From Coriobacteriales bacterium (GTDB taxonomy: Bacteria; Actinomycetota; Coriobacteriia; Coriobacteriales; UBA8131): a stretch of 12,682 nt of DNA. A model generated the notes under the pieces. It saw only the letters and a program-made list of their open reading frames with translations, had not been told where the DNA came from and made no database searches. Where the stretch lies: contig JAITUO010000051.1 of assembly GCA_031286245.1 (NCBI GenBank), forward strand, positions 1 through 12,682, given 5' to 3'. The number at the start of each line of letters is the position of its first letter. Position 1 is the first letter of the stretch. The position numbers and the translations under genes were made by a program. Positions 5,443 to 12,682 of the stretch are shown here, piece by piece.

Positions 5443-7157
5443 GCAAAGACAAAGCCCTGAAAAACAACTTGTCTCGCCGTGACTTCTTAAAAGGAGCCGG
5501 TTTGACAGTTGGCGCTGTAAGCGCAGTGGGCGCAGGTGCTGTACTGCAGGCTTGCACAGATAGCCCAGGTACAGAAGGCAAAGACTATATCTTTGATCCA
5601 GTAGGAAGTCCTTATGCGGTTCCAACCAAGTGGGACCAGGAAACCGATGTCATTGTCATCGGAACTGGCGACGGTGGCGCACCAGCGGCAATCCGGGCCT
5701 TCGATGGAGGCGCAGATGTAATCATCATTGATAAAGGTGATTTCTTCGGCGGCTGTTCGGTGTTAGGCGGTGGAGCTACCCAATTGGCAGTCACCCATGT
5801 GCAGAAAGCCCAGGGTATCGACGACAAACCTGAATGGGCTTACGAAGATACGATGGTGCACGGTCTGTACCGCAGCATCCCTGAGGTCTTGCAGGCATGG
5901 ATCGACAACTCAGAGCCCTTCTCCAAATGGGCTGAAGATGTCTGCGATTTCGAGTGGGGAACCATGCAGACCCAGGAACCAGCACGCGTGCCCCGTACCC
6001 ACCGGGCAAAACCACCTAAGGATATCTGGAATGAAGGACAGGGCGTCAACATGTCCTACCGGTATCATCAACAGATTGAGAAACGCAATATCCCGATCCT
6101 GCTGGAGCACCGGATGACCAAGATATATCGCAAGGGCACCGGTCCAGTTGTTGGTATCGAGGTAGAAACCAAGTCGGGAAAGAAGAACATCAAAGCCCGC
6201 AAGGCTGTGATTGTGGCCACTGGTGGATTCAAGGGTAACCCCCAAATGATCAGGGCATATCATGCTGCTTTCGATGAGACCTTAATCTGGAGTGGTTGGC
6301 CGGATGTCAAGCCTACCGGCGATGGTCACCTTGCCATCGAAGCAATCGGCGGCGGTTGCATTGACATGTCCTTCATCATGGAGTTCAGTGGCAGGTTAGG
6401 ATCGAAGCAATACGTACGCGGTGAACGACCTCACTTCGATCACCCCTCGACGCCAACCGGTATTCCCTACAGCAAGCTGGAGCAAGTGATCTTCGTCAAC
6501 AACAGCGGCAAGCGCTATCTCAACGAGGACGAATGGGAAGCTGGTCACACCTTGGCCTGGACTGACTGGATGGTCGCTTTCCTGTTAATTGAGGGCCGTC
6601 CCCGTATGGAATGGTTCGTTGCGGATAAGAACGGTGCAATCGATGTTGGATGGGACAAATTCGACGCTGCCATACTCAGCCCCAACAAAGACGTGACGCC
6701 ATGCTTGGAGCCCGGCTGGGTTGCTAAGGCTGACACCATTGCCGAGCTTGCCTCCAAGATGGGTGTTCCGAGTGCTGCTCTGCAAGAAACCATTACAAAG
6801 TACAACGGAATGTGCGATTCAGGCAAAGACACCGACTTCGGTAGCAAGAATCTCTTCAAGATCGTCGAGCCGCCTTTCTATGCTGCACGTTGGTGCCGTA
6901 TGACTCACGATCAAAGCACAGGCATTCGTGTCAATGCGAAGATGCAAATCGTCGAACAATCCAATCAATGGATACCCGGCGAGGTTGGTGCAAGTCAGAA
7001 TATCATGGAAGAAAAGGTCATTCCGCACCTTTACGCGGTCGGCGAATGCACCGGTGGTACTGGTGGAGCCATCCGTGGTAGCGGTAAGCGTGGATATTAC
7101 CAGGTACAGGGCTATATCGGCGGCGGTAATGCTGCCAACGAGACAGCCATCGCCTAG
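5439..7157 (+). CDS. Tat-exported lipoprotein flavoprotein, fumarate-reductase/3-ketosteroid dehydrogenase-like FAD oxidoreductase
   Basis: This is a 572-residue FAD-dependent oxidoreductase. The N-terminus is a twin-arginine signal (SRRDFLKG, R13-R14) ending in a lipobox, LQAC, with C39, so the enzyme should fold in the cytoplasm, cross by Tat and be lipid-anchored outside the membrane. An FAD-binding Rossmann segment follows (DVIVIGTGDGGAPAA, residues 70-84, then IIIDKG). Family motifs include VIVATGGF (about 257-264), GKRYLNE (357-363), MTHDQSTG (488-495) and LYAVGECTGG with GAIRGSG (531-549). By eye, H490 and R546 correspond to substrate-binding residues of soluble fumarate reductase. The Arg that donates a proton there (R402 in Shewanella Fcc3) aligns with E367, so fumarate is doubtful as substrate. 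AGGAGG at 5427-5432 fixes the start. There is no heme-binding CxxCH in the protein, so electrons must come from another partner. Confidence 0.9.
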   Translation: MSKDKALKNNLSRRDFLKGAGLTVGAVSAVGAGAVLQACTDSPGTEGKDYIFDPVGSPYAVPTKWDQETDVIVIGTGDGGAPAAIRAFDGGADVIIIDKGDFFGGCSVLGGGATQLAVTHVQKAQGIDDKPEWAYEDTMVHGLYRSIPEVLQAWIDNSEPFSKWAEDVCDFEWGTMQTQEPARVPRTHRAKPPKDIWNEGQGVNMSYRYHQQIEKRNIPILLEHRMTKIYRKGTGPVVGIEVETKSGKKNIKARKAVIVATGGFKGNPQMIRAYHAAFDETLIWSGWPDVKPTGDGHLAIEAIGGGCIDMSFIMEFSGRLGSKQYVRGERPHFDHPSTPTGIPYSKLEQVIFVNNSGKRYLNEDEWEAGHTLAWTDWMVAFLLIEGRPRMEWFVADKNGAIDVGWDKFDAAILSPNKDVTPCLEPGWVAKADTIAELASKMGVPSAALQETITKYNGMCDSGKDTDFGSKNLFKIVEPPFYAARWCRMTHDQSTGIRVNAKMQIVEQSNQWIPGEVGASQNIMEEKVIPHLYAVGECTGGTGGAIRGSGKRGYYQVQGYIGGGNAANETAIA

Positions 7158-7171
7158 TTCTTTATTTATAA

Positions 7172-7213
7172 TGGGGAGAAAACCGGGTTTTTTGTCGCAC
7201 GGTTTTCTCCCCA
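7172..7213 (+). terminator. Strong hairpin between flavoprotein and partner gene
   Basis: TGGGGAGAAAACCG (7172-7185) pairs perfectly with CGGTTTTCTCCCCA (7200-7213), 14 bp with a 14-nt loop. No T-run directly follows. A shorter alternative stem, AAAAC/GTTTT, is followed by TT inside the left half and loop. It may end transcription partly, letting the downstream gene be expressed at a lower level, or protect the upstream message. Confidence 0.7.
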
Positions 7214-7248
7214 CATGATTTTGTCTTAGCAGACTTCGAGGAGTTCAA

Positions 7249-8310
7249 ATGGATACAAACGGGCAACCTGTAATTGACGACGGGTCAGACGATGAGTTGG
7301 TTATTACATCAACAGATACGCCAAGTGAACCAGTAGAGTCCACACCCTCAGCATCAGGAATCGAATCATTTATTCCCTACAGGCATGTAGCAGAAATCCT
7401 GTTGTTCAGGCGTAGGCATCAATTGCTCACCGACCGGGCTGAGTTGACATGTGTTGTCCAGGTGCAATGCTTGCAAGCCTGTGACTTGACTGGACTGGAA
7501 GCGGTCGTCCGGTCCGAGCAAACAGGCGAAGAGCTGGTTGTACCACTGGAGACTTTCAATGGGATGGAGAATGAAACCGCAGAGTTTTGCCTGTATACCG
7601 GTGTAGAACCGGGCAGGTATAGCTGGACGGCAACCTTCAGCAATATCGATCCCGCAGGCAAAAGCCATCCGGAGATTAGTTTCACAATGAACTTCGATTA
7701 TGCTCCACACACTATCGGTTTAGCGGTTTGGGATGTCCCGATGGTCTTTGTCGGTGATGAGCAACTATGTTTCAAAGCAGGTGCGAAGTGCAGCAATGGC
7801 TGTCCGTTGAATGGCTTGCCACTGCTGATCAAGGACAGTACAGGAACACTGGTGAACACAGTCTTCCTCGGTAATGATTTCTGGCCAGGCAGCGACGGCC
7901 TTTTTTGGGCAGAAGTCACTATACCTGCTCCGCTGACTGCAGGATTACACAGCTTTTTCATTGAGGCTGAAGGCTCACAATCTGAAGGAGAGCTTGAAGC
8001 TTTCGGCCATTTACCGGTGTCGTGGGAATCAACGGTATTGGTTTCAGCAAAGCCAGACTGTACAATCAATCTTCTTATTGTGGATAAAACCACTGGTTAC
8101 CCGATTGTTGGAGCCAAAGCCACCTGCCATCCCTATCGTGCAGAAAGCGATGTAGATGGACGCCTGGAAATTCCTGCTAACGCTGGCATGATTTCAATGA
8201 TGGTTCAGGCTGAAGGCTACGAGCGGTCAATTACTGAGGTCTTGATCAACGGCGACGCTGATCTGACTATTGAAATGGACCTCAAGCCGGTCTATCTAGA
8301 GGACATGTAA
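7249..8310 (+). CDS. Beta-sandwich protein with C-terminal carboxypeptidase-regulatory-like domain
   Basis: The 353-residue product begins at ATG 7249 with GAGGAG (7238-7243) five nt upstream. Residues 1-40 are acidic and Ser/Thr/Pro-rich, a probable disordered tail. No signal peptide or membrane helix is seen, so it should be cytoplasmic. The rest looks like three beta-sandwich domains: about 45-150, about 152-255, and 258-346. The last (CTINLLIVDKTTGYPIVGA..., then ESDVDGRLEIP and VQAEGYE) fits the carboxypeptidase-D regulatory-like fold. Eleven cysteines are spread over the domains, including C68, C74 and C78 close together. It follows the flavoprotein with only a hairpin between, which suggests a shared role such as maturation or binding of the enzyme, but this is inference. 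No specific family name was recognised. Confidence 0.75.
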   Translation: MDTNGQPVIDDGSDDELVITSTDTPSEPVESTPSASGIESFIPYRHVAEILLFRRRHQLLTDRAELTCVVQVQCLQACDLTGLEAVVRSEQTGEELVVPLETFNGMENETAEFCLYTGVEPGRYSWTATFSNIDPAGKSHPEISFTMNFDYAPHTIGLAVWDVPMVFVGDEQLCFKAGAKCSNGCPLNGLPLLIKDSTGTLVNTVFLGNDFWPGSDGLFWAEVTIPAPLTAGLHSFFIEAEGSQSEGELEAFGHLPVSWESTVLVSAKPDCTINLLIVDKTTGYPIVGAKATCHPYRAESDVDGRLEIPANAGMISMMVQAEGYERSITEVLINGDADLTIEMDLKPVYLEDM

Positions 8311-8356
8311 ACAACTATCCCAATCTAAATAAACTTCAAATACGATTCCTGTAAAA

Positions 8357-8376
8357 GAGCACTTCTGGAAGTGCTC
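8357..8376 (+). terminator. Hairpin after the beta-sandwich gene
   Basis: GAGCACTTCTGGAAGTGCTC is a perfect 20-bp palindrome (9 bp around TG, likely 7 bp with a 6-nt loop in RNA) 46 nt after the stop codon. A weak A/T stretch follows. It is the likely 3' end of the flavoprotein unit. Confidence 0.6.
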
Positions 8377-8439
8377 AATTGACGTGTTTCGATGCTCAAC
8401 AGTCTTATTCGTAGAATATGCCAGCTCTTCTTGTGCTTA

Positions 8440-8735
8440 GCCACCAATCGCCTCCAATCAAGCCCAAGCCCAATCGCCTGTTATGCTACAGAATCACACG
8501 CGTGCCACATTATTGTGAAAATTTAGTACAAAATCGCGTTCACGTACGATTTTGAGGCGGAATAAGTGTGAAAGATCCCCCATAAAGGCTAAATTCGATA
8601 GAAATCTACATGATAAATCGTACGTGAACCCCTTTTTGTACTATTTTTTATCGATTCTATGGCACGGCAGTGTTATGGGCAGTGTTTAACTTGAATGGCG
8701 GCTTGATTGGCGCTTGATTGGCTTGATTGGAATTC
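8440..8735. repeat. Composite imperfect palindromic region
   Basis: The core arms 8502-8552 and 8615-8665 (51 nt each, gapless) are imperfect inverted repeats. Their inner 15 bp are perfect (GTTCACGTACGATTT and its complement), as is TAGTACAAA further out. Outside them, copies of CTTGATTGG on the right (8702, 8713, 8722) face inverted relatives on the left (CCAATCAAG, CCAATCG between about 8443 and 8477), so the symmetry seems to extend over nearly 300 bp. The 62-bp centre is non-coding. No transposase is present. This is most of the 521-nt gap between genes; the remainder (8377-8439, 8736-8831) holds no gene. Confidence 0.7.
8702..8730. repeat. Three CTTGATTGG direct repeats
   Basis: The 9-mer occurs at 8702-8710, 8713-8721 and 8722-8730, the first two separated by GC. 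They lie just upstream of a -10-like TATAAT and at the right margin of the composite palindrome. They could be operators or part of the element. Confidence 0.6.
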
Positions 8736-8752
8736 AACAATGTCGAAACAGA

Positions 8753-8758
8753 TATAAT
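8753..8758 (+). promoter_or_regulatory. Candidate -10 box for the putative lipoprotein gene
   Basis: TATAAT matches the sigma-A -10 consensus 74 nt before the ATG at 8832. No good -35 lies at 16-18 nt; TTGATT at 8723 is too far (24 nt). The CTTGATTGG repeats would lie over the -35 region. Confidence 0.35.
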
Positions 8759-8831
8759 GACAGTAATAAAGGGTGCGATTAATAGATTAATAAAATCTTA
8801 TTGAATAATGGATTGAATATGGAGAAGTAAC

Positions 8832-9737
8832 ATGTTTAGGTTACACGAATACCATCGCATAATGAAACCTAGGAATACTACAAACATCAAGGCCTACAAA
8901 CATCAAGCAAATGGAGAAATAGTGAAAAACACAAGAATAGCAGCAGCAGTGTTGTACTGTTTGCTGACTCTCTCATCAGGGATTTTAATTGCATGCTCAG
9001 ATGATAATCAATATAACAGTTCAGTTGATGAGACAACCTTGCGAGAAATACCTGCCCTATCTAATTCAGATGGTTACCTGGCTACATTTTCAGATGGCTC
9101 GTTGATTATCGCTGCTTATCGGGCTAGTGATGGAGGTCTAGTACAAATATCGAAACAAGAGTTTTCAGTTATCATCGAAGAAATGGAAATGCAAAGCAAT
9201 CAAATGCTGGCAACAATAGCTTCGCCAGAAGCGGTACCAAAATGGTCAGGTAGAGAAGCTGGTGTCAATTCGAGAGGTACTCTTTTGACCACATACAGCC
9301 AGTTAGGATTCAATACTACATACCACAATATTACATTGCTGACGAGGGTATCGACCTACGTAAAAAACGAAACACCGAACATTGCTACTTTATCTTTTAG
9401 CTGTTCGATAAATCAGGGCGCTACAGCAAATATAACGTTGTCAGCAGATGATAAAAGAATAATCCAACTAACAACAGGTTATTCATATAGTGTTTCATAT
9501 GCTTTTGATCCAACTGCATCAGTATCAGGCGAGATCGCTCCAGGTGAGACCGGCTGGATTGAGTTCTATCCGATTATGTATTGTTCGTTTGGATACCTTA
9601 ATGACTACTGGTTTACTGATACGCCTCCTTACAATCAATTGAATAGCCAAAGATATGTAGAAGTGTGTTATCCGATGAAAACAGAAACCGGTTATCTTGA
9701 TGGAGTGTATCTGATAAGGCAGTCATCGGGAGAATAG
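8832..9737 (+). CDS. Putative lipoprotein of unknown function
   Basis: The product has 301 residues from ATG 8832 (GGAG at 8821-8824). A better start for export may be GTG 8922, with GGAG at 8913-8916. From there VKNTRIAAAV leads into a hydrophobic stretch ending in the lipobox ILIAC, and a 24-residue type II signal peptide with acidic SDD after the Cys is perfect for a lipoprotein. From the upstream ATG a 30-residue polar extension precedes the signal, which is unusual. The mature region of about 250 residues is Ser/Thr/Tyr-rich with predicted beta content (TTYSQLGFNTTYHNITLLTRV; SCSINQGATANITLSADD). No known domain was recognised. It stands alone, upstream of a HipA-like remnant, and is likely surface exposed. 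Confidence 0.65.
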   Translation: MFRLHEYHRIMKPRNTTNIKAYKHQANGEIVKNTRIAAAVLYCLLTLSSGILIACSDDNQYNSSVDETTLREIPALSNSDGYLATFSDGSLIIAAYRASDGGLVQISKQEFSVIIEEMEMQSNQMLATIASPEAVPKWSGREAGVNSRGTLLTTYSQLGFNTTYHNITLLTRVSTYVKNETPNIATLSFSCSINQGATANITLSADDKRIIQLTTGYSYSVSYAFDPTASVSGEIAPGETGWIEFYPIMYCSFGYLNDYWFTDTPPYNQLNSQRYVEVCYPMKTETGYLDGVYLIRQSSGE

Positions 9738-9749
9738 TTGTTTATATAG

Positions 9750-9932
9750 GAATTTGTGGTTATCTGCAAGTCGGATCTGGCACTTCCAAAGGCAATCAAG
9801 CAGAAAACAAGTATGAGCATGCGATTTGGTGAACACGAAAACATCGATCAAATAGCCACTAAAGACTTCGATGTATTCGCTCAAGAAGTCCGCATTCGGA
9901 AACGGCAGATAAAAACATCAGTGGTGAGCTAA
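9750..9932 (+). pseudogene. HipA-like kinase toxin, short C-terminal remnant
   Basis: An open frame of 60 codons follows a stop at 9747-9749 and ends with TAA at 9930-9932. Its middle reads TSMSMRFGEHENIDQIATKDF followed by DVFAQEVRIRK. This resembles the C-terminal end of HipA-family serine/threonine kinase toxins ('LAM.IG......I...DF..FA...GI'). The kinase core and any HipB antitoxin gene are missing. There is no ribosome site before the internal ATG at 9813. The assignment rests on a short motif, so it is moderate at best. Confidence 0.4.
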
Positions 9933-9946
9933 TACAAGTAATTCCA

Positions 9947-10972
9947 TCATACCTTGGGTACAAAGCTATCAATAAACGAAAGCATGTCTATCAATCTATC
10001 GGCCAGTTCGATGTCGATACTGGTCCAGTTATAACGAAACCCAGGGAAGTAAGGACAGAGTTGATATTCTGCCTGGTCGAAGCTGACAGTTATTGCAGCT
10101 AATGGTCTTGTATTCTTCTTGTCAGTCTGGACACAATATCGACAACTATCACAGACCTTATTATGCCCGATGATAAAGCTTTGGACAGGCATGCTCGCTG
10201 AACTAAATGCATCCAAGTATGGTTTCATGCCTTTGGGAATACACAGACCCAGTACCTGTGGCACGCTGGTTCTGGGATCGTAGCGCATCGAAACTCCACT
10301 GTGCTTAACTTTGTACTCAAAGCTGCCATTCAGGCGGTCTTCTCCCCAAGCTGGATTGGCATATACCAGGATGATCTTACAGTCGCTGCCTGTCACATCA
10401 TAGACATCATATGGTTGATATCCTTGAGCGAGCATCCATTGTTCCAGTTTGGTAAAACCTTCTACACCAAGCAAGCGTGAGTAGATTTCGGAGGTATAAG
10501 GGTAACCGTCTTTAAAAAAACAATAGGAGAAAGTCGATAGATGGGCTAAAGGGCGACGTGACATCCAGAGCCACCCCTTGGGTAGTTTAGTAGTGTCAGT
10601 CACACCCAGTTCTGCGAGAATAACCTGTTGCTTTTTGTTTAACTTCACCTGGTTGCCTTGGCCGAGAAAAAACATTGCTTGCAGTAAGTCCTCCATGGCT
10701 TTTTGGGCTTTGCGCATATTGGTCTGCAGTGTGAGATAACTGGAGGCTTTCCCATAAAAACGGACTGGCGGTGTCTCGTCCTCATGCAGAGTCGGTACCA
10801 GAAGTGTAGGATCGTCGACGGTCATGCTGTACAAGCTTGTCATCATGTTGTAGAACTCTGCTTGCTCTGCCTCGCTGACACTGGCAGACTCGTCCGGCAT
10901 AAATGATGGCATCTGAGCGAGGTAGGAGCTGAGTATTCGCTGCTCGATACTGGAGTAGGTAGAAAACGGCAT
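9947..10972 (-). CDS. Conserved hypothetical protein with C-terminal cysteine cluster
   Basis: The 341-residue product starts at ATG 10972 (complement) with GGGAGGG a few nt upstream, a strong ribosome site. There is no signal peptide or membrane segment. The N-terminal half is helical and polar. The C-terminal third has CDSCRYCVQTDK (C274, C277, C280) and LCPYFPGFRYNWTS (C306), four cysteines that could bind zinc or an Fe-S cluster. I recall similar 'CxxCxxCvqTDK ... LCPyfPGf' proteins as uncharacterised in anaerobic Clostridia, but I cannot give a family name. It lies 73 nt downstream of the CoA ligase gene on the same strand with no obvious terminator between, so read-through from the ior-paaK unit is possible. 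Confidence 0.7.
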   Translation of the reverse strand: MPFSTYSSIEQRILSSYLAQMPSFMPDESASVSEAEQAEFYNMMTSLYSMTVDDPTLLVPTLHEDETPPVRFYGKASSYLTLQTNMRKAQKAMEDLLQAMFFLGQGNQVKLNKKQQVILAELGVTDTTKLPKGWLWMSRRPLAHLSTFSYCFFKDGYPYTSEIYSRLLGVEGFTKLEQWMLAQGYQPYDVYDVTGSDCKIILVYANPAWGEDRLNGSFEYKVKHSGVSMRYDPRTSVPQVLGLCIPKGMKPYLDAFSSASMPVQSFIIGHNKVCDSCRYCVQTDKKNTRPLAAITVSFDQAEYQLCPYFPGFRYNWTSIDIELADRLIDMLSFIDSFVPKV

Positions 10973-11045
10973 TTATCCCTCCCAATGCTGGTAATCTTTT
11001 CAAGTAGATCATACCAAGCCAATTATTGATATTTCAAGCTGTCAC

Positions 11046-12275
11046 CTAGTAGCGGTTATCAAAGATCCGACGGGTCTTTTTTTCTGAGCGTGGCAGGTCG
11101 CCGATCTCGACAGCTTTGGCAATAACCGAGAAGTTTAGTTTGTTTTTTATTGTCCGACGTAGGGCTGTCTCAATATCGGGACGTAGTTCTTTGGCTGCTC
11201 CGGTTTCGAAGAAGACAGTCATGATGTCGCGTCCGTTCAAGTGATCGATCATCACCTGGTATTCACTGGAAGCTCCATCAGTAACAGCTAATGCCTCCTC
11301 GATGTGAGCCGGGAAGATGTTCACTCCCTTTACCTTCACCATATCGTCGGATCGTCCAAGCAAAGCCTCAATGCGAGTATGGGTGCTACCGCAAGGACAA
11401 TCACCAGAAACAATACGTGTCAGATCATGGGTGCGATACCTGATCAACGGAGCTCCCTGCTTGCGCGGCGTAGTGATCACCAACTCACCACTTTGACCGT
11501 CCGTGACAACTTCACCGCTGTTTGGATTGACGATTTCACAGTAGATGAAGTCATCCCAACAGTGCATAGCTGCTTGGTATTGACAATTGATACCAATACC
11601 AGGGCCATAGATCTCAGTCAGCCCATAGATGTCAAACAGCTTGACTCCCAATTCGCCGGCGATCCGGGCCCGCATTTTCGAACCCCAACGCTCTGAGCCG
11701 ATCAGTGCTCGCCGTAGTTTAATATGCTCCAACAATCCACGCTCAGCGATTTCTTCTGCTAATAGCAAAGCATATGAAGATGTGGAGCAGAGCACTGTGG
11801 AACCTAGATCGATCATCATCTGTAGCTGTTTATCAGTGTTTCCCGGGCCCATCGGTATCGCCATGGCGCCCAGGAGTTCTGCTCCAGCCTGAAAACCGAT
11901 ACCAGCAGTCCACAACCCATAACCTGGCGTGATCTGGATGCGGTCTGCTCTTGTACAGCCAGCAAACTCATAACAACGTTTAAACATTACAGCCCAGTCA
12001 GCAATGTCTTGGGCTGTATAGGGAATGATTACCGGTGTACCGGTGGTTCCACTGGAAGAATGAATTCGAACGATATCCGTCGGCGGCATAGCAGCCAGTC
12101 CCAAAGGATAAGCATCACGCAGTTCGTCCTTGTCTGTCAGGGGCAAGGACTGGAAGTCTTTTAAATCCCGGATATCAGTTAGGTCGATTGATGAATATTT
12201 GCTGGCATAAAACGGACTCTTGAGCTTGATCTCTGCCAACAGGGCAGTAATATCTTGCCACTGCTGCTCTTTCAT
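11046..12275 (-). CDS. paaK: Phenylacetate-CoA ligase (aryl-CoA ligase)
   Basis: This 409-residue AMP-forming acyl-CoA synthetase activates phenylacetate or a related aryl acid to its CoA thioester via an acyl-adenylate, or works in reverse or salvage with the preceding oxidoreductase. Motifs in order: SSSGTTGTP (residues 73-81, the nucleotide-binding P-loop), YGLTEIYGPG (217-226), YRTHDLTRI with D284, CPCGSTHTR (293-301) and GRSDDMVKVKGVN (307-319). A C-terminal basic segment KKTRRIFDNRY contains the probable catalytic Lys. Length and motifs match the short PaaK type. Its ATG overlaps the TGA of iorB as ATGA, so the two are translationally coupled. iorA-iorB-paaK sets are known in archaea and anaerobic bacteria that ferment aromatic amino acids. 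Confidence 0.92.
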   Translation of the reverse strand: MKEQQWQDITALLAEIKLKSPFYASKYSSIDLTDIRDLKDFQSLPLTDKDELRDAYPLGLAAMPPTDIVRIHSSSGTTGTPVIIPYTAQDIADWAVMFKRCYEFAGCTRADRIQITPGYGLWTAGIGFQAGAELLGAMAIPMGPGNTDKQLQMMIDLGSTVLCSTSSYALLLAEEIAERGLLEHIKLRRALIGSERWGSKMRARIAGELGVKLFDIYGLTEIYGPGIGINCQYQAAMHCWDDFIYCEIVNPNSGEVVTDGQSGELVITTPRKQGAPLIRYRTHDLTRIVSGDCPCGSTHTRIEALLGRSDDMVKVKGVNIFPAHIEEALAVTDGASSEYQVMIDHLNGRDIMTVFFETGAAKELRPDIETALRRTIKNKLNFSVIAKAVEIGDLPRSEKKTRRIFDNRY

Positions 12276-12682
12276 GTCTGGTTGCTGACCGCCTTCCCAG
12301 CCTCTAGTGCCCGAAGGTTCATATCCAGCAGTTTTGCCGGTAATAAAACCTCTAGAGCAGTAATCAGACTGGCTTCTTGCACTCCCAGTACGCCGGCTGC
12401 CAGAGCAGCTCCAAGCAGTACCACATTCAAAACTTTACCAGAACCTAAGTTTGTACAGATCTCCTGGGCGTCGATCAGGAGCACCTGGTAGCCTGGTGAG
12501 GTCGGTTGACTTGGCTTCGCGGCAAAGGCTGGCTGCTCCGGCTGAACAGCCAGAGACTGCAACCATTCCAAGATGGCATTGATGTCATAAACCTGCTTGG
12601 GATCTTTGGCCAATTGAGCCTGCACAGGCATAATTGGTTGACAGGCACTAACCAAACAGCCGCCAAACTTCAACAGTGGCAG
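12272..12682 (-). CDS. iorB: Indolepyruvate:ferredoxin oxidoreductase beta subunit, C-terminal part (start outside window)
   Basis: The frame is open to the window edge; 136 residues are visible, and the family usually has about 190-200, so only the N-terminal third or less is missing. IorB pairs with the thiamine-diphosphate subunit IorA to decarboxylate aryl pyruvates from aromatic amino acids to aryl-acetyl-CoA, reducing ferredoxin. The visible part starts in FGGCLVSA. It has a Pro/Ala-rich stretch (PEQPAFAAKPSQPTSP) that looks like a linker insertion, then LIDAQEICTNLGSGKVLNVVLLGA and LLPAKLLDMNLRALEAG, typical of the 2-oxoacid oxidoreductase gamma-type fold end. The overlap with paaK supports the assignment. 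Confidence 0.85.
   Translation of the reverse strand: MPLLKFGGCLVSACQPIMPVQAQLAKDPKQVYDINAILEWLQSLAVQPEQPAFAAKPSQPTSPGYQVLLIDAQEICTNLGSGKVLNVVLLGAALAAGVLGVQEASLITALEVLLPAKLLDMNLRALEAGKAVSNQT

Noticed and set aside
6819..7214. Minus-strand frames inside the flavoprotein gene
   Set aside because: Shadow frames of a GC-richer coding region; conserved motifs all lie in the plus-strand frame.

Overview
The window looks like chromosome of an anaerobic bacterium. It combines a Tat-exported, lipid-anchored flavoprotein of the fumarate-reductase-like family, a uroporphyrinogen-decarboxylase/MtaA-like protein, and the end of an indolepyruvate ferredoxin oxidoreductase gene followed by a phenylacetate-CoA ligase gene. 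Ribosome binding sites are strong AGGAGG types. Members of Clostridia such as the Desulfitobacterium group, or Coriobacteriia, carry this mix, but this placement is inference from gene content only and I cannot name a species.

Layout. Positions 3-959 (+) hold the C-terminal part of a MATE exporter, closed by a strong hairpin (1019-1059). Positions 960-2740 are accessory-looking: a 197-bp element with perfect 47-bp inverted arms (1106-1302), a headless remnant of an AAA_14/DUF4143 ATPase (1507-2379), degenerate 22-bp repeats, and a perfect 8+3+8 palindrome upstream of the next gene. A complete uroD/MtaA-like gene (2741-3787) ends in a terminator. It is followed by the tail of a decayed ABC-2-type permease (3863-4240, -), a small secreted protein (4284-4658, +) and a small zinc-ribbon protein (4727-4972, -). 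A leader with 13-bp degenerate repeats, and possibly a 68-codon leader ORF, precedes the Tat lipoprotein flavoprotein (5439-7157). A 14-bp perfect hairpin separates it from a beta-sandwich/carboxypeptidase-regulatory-like protein (7249-8310). A large composite palindromic region (about 8440-8735) stands before an unrecognised putative lipoprotein (8832-9737), and a short HipA-like C-terminal remnant follows (9750-9932). The right side is on the minus strand: iorB (partial) overlaps paaK by the tetranucleotide ATGA, and 73 nt downstream is a conserved-looking 341-residue protein with a CxxCxxC cluster.

How the genes may work together. The iorB-paaK pair is the clearest functional unit: oxidative decarboxylation of aryl pyruvates to aryl-CoA, linked to aryl-acetate/aryl-CoA interconversion. 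The uroD-like gene and the Tat flavoprotein probably belong to respiratory or demethylating metabolism of an unidentified substrate. They are 1.6 kb apart and not one operon, so a joint role is speculative. The flavoprotein and the beta-sandwich protein downstream of it are the more likely functional pair.

The least explained signals are the two unrelated palindromic elements, the leader of the flavoprotein gene, and the number of gene remnants (DUF4143 ATPase, ABC permease, HipA), which mark this as a turnover-prone stretch. No tRNA, rRNA, transposase gene or CRISPR array was found.
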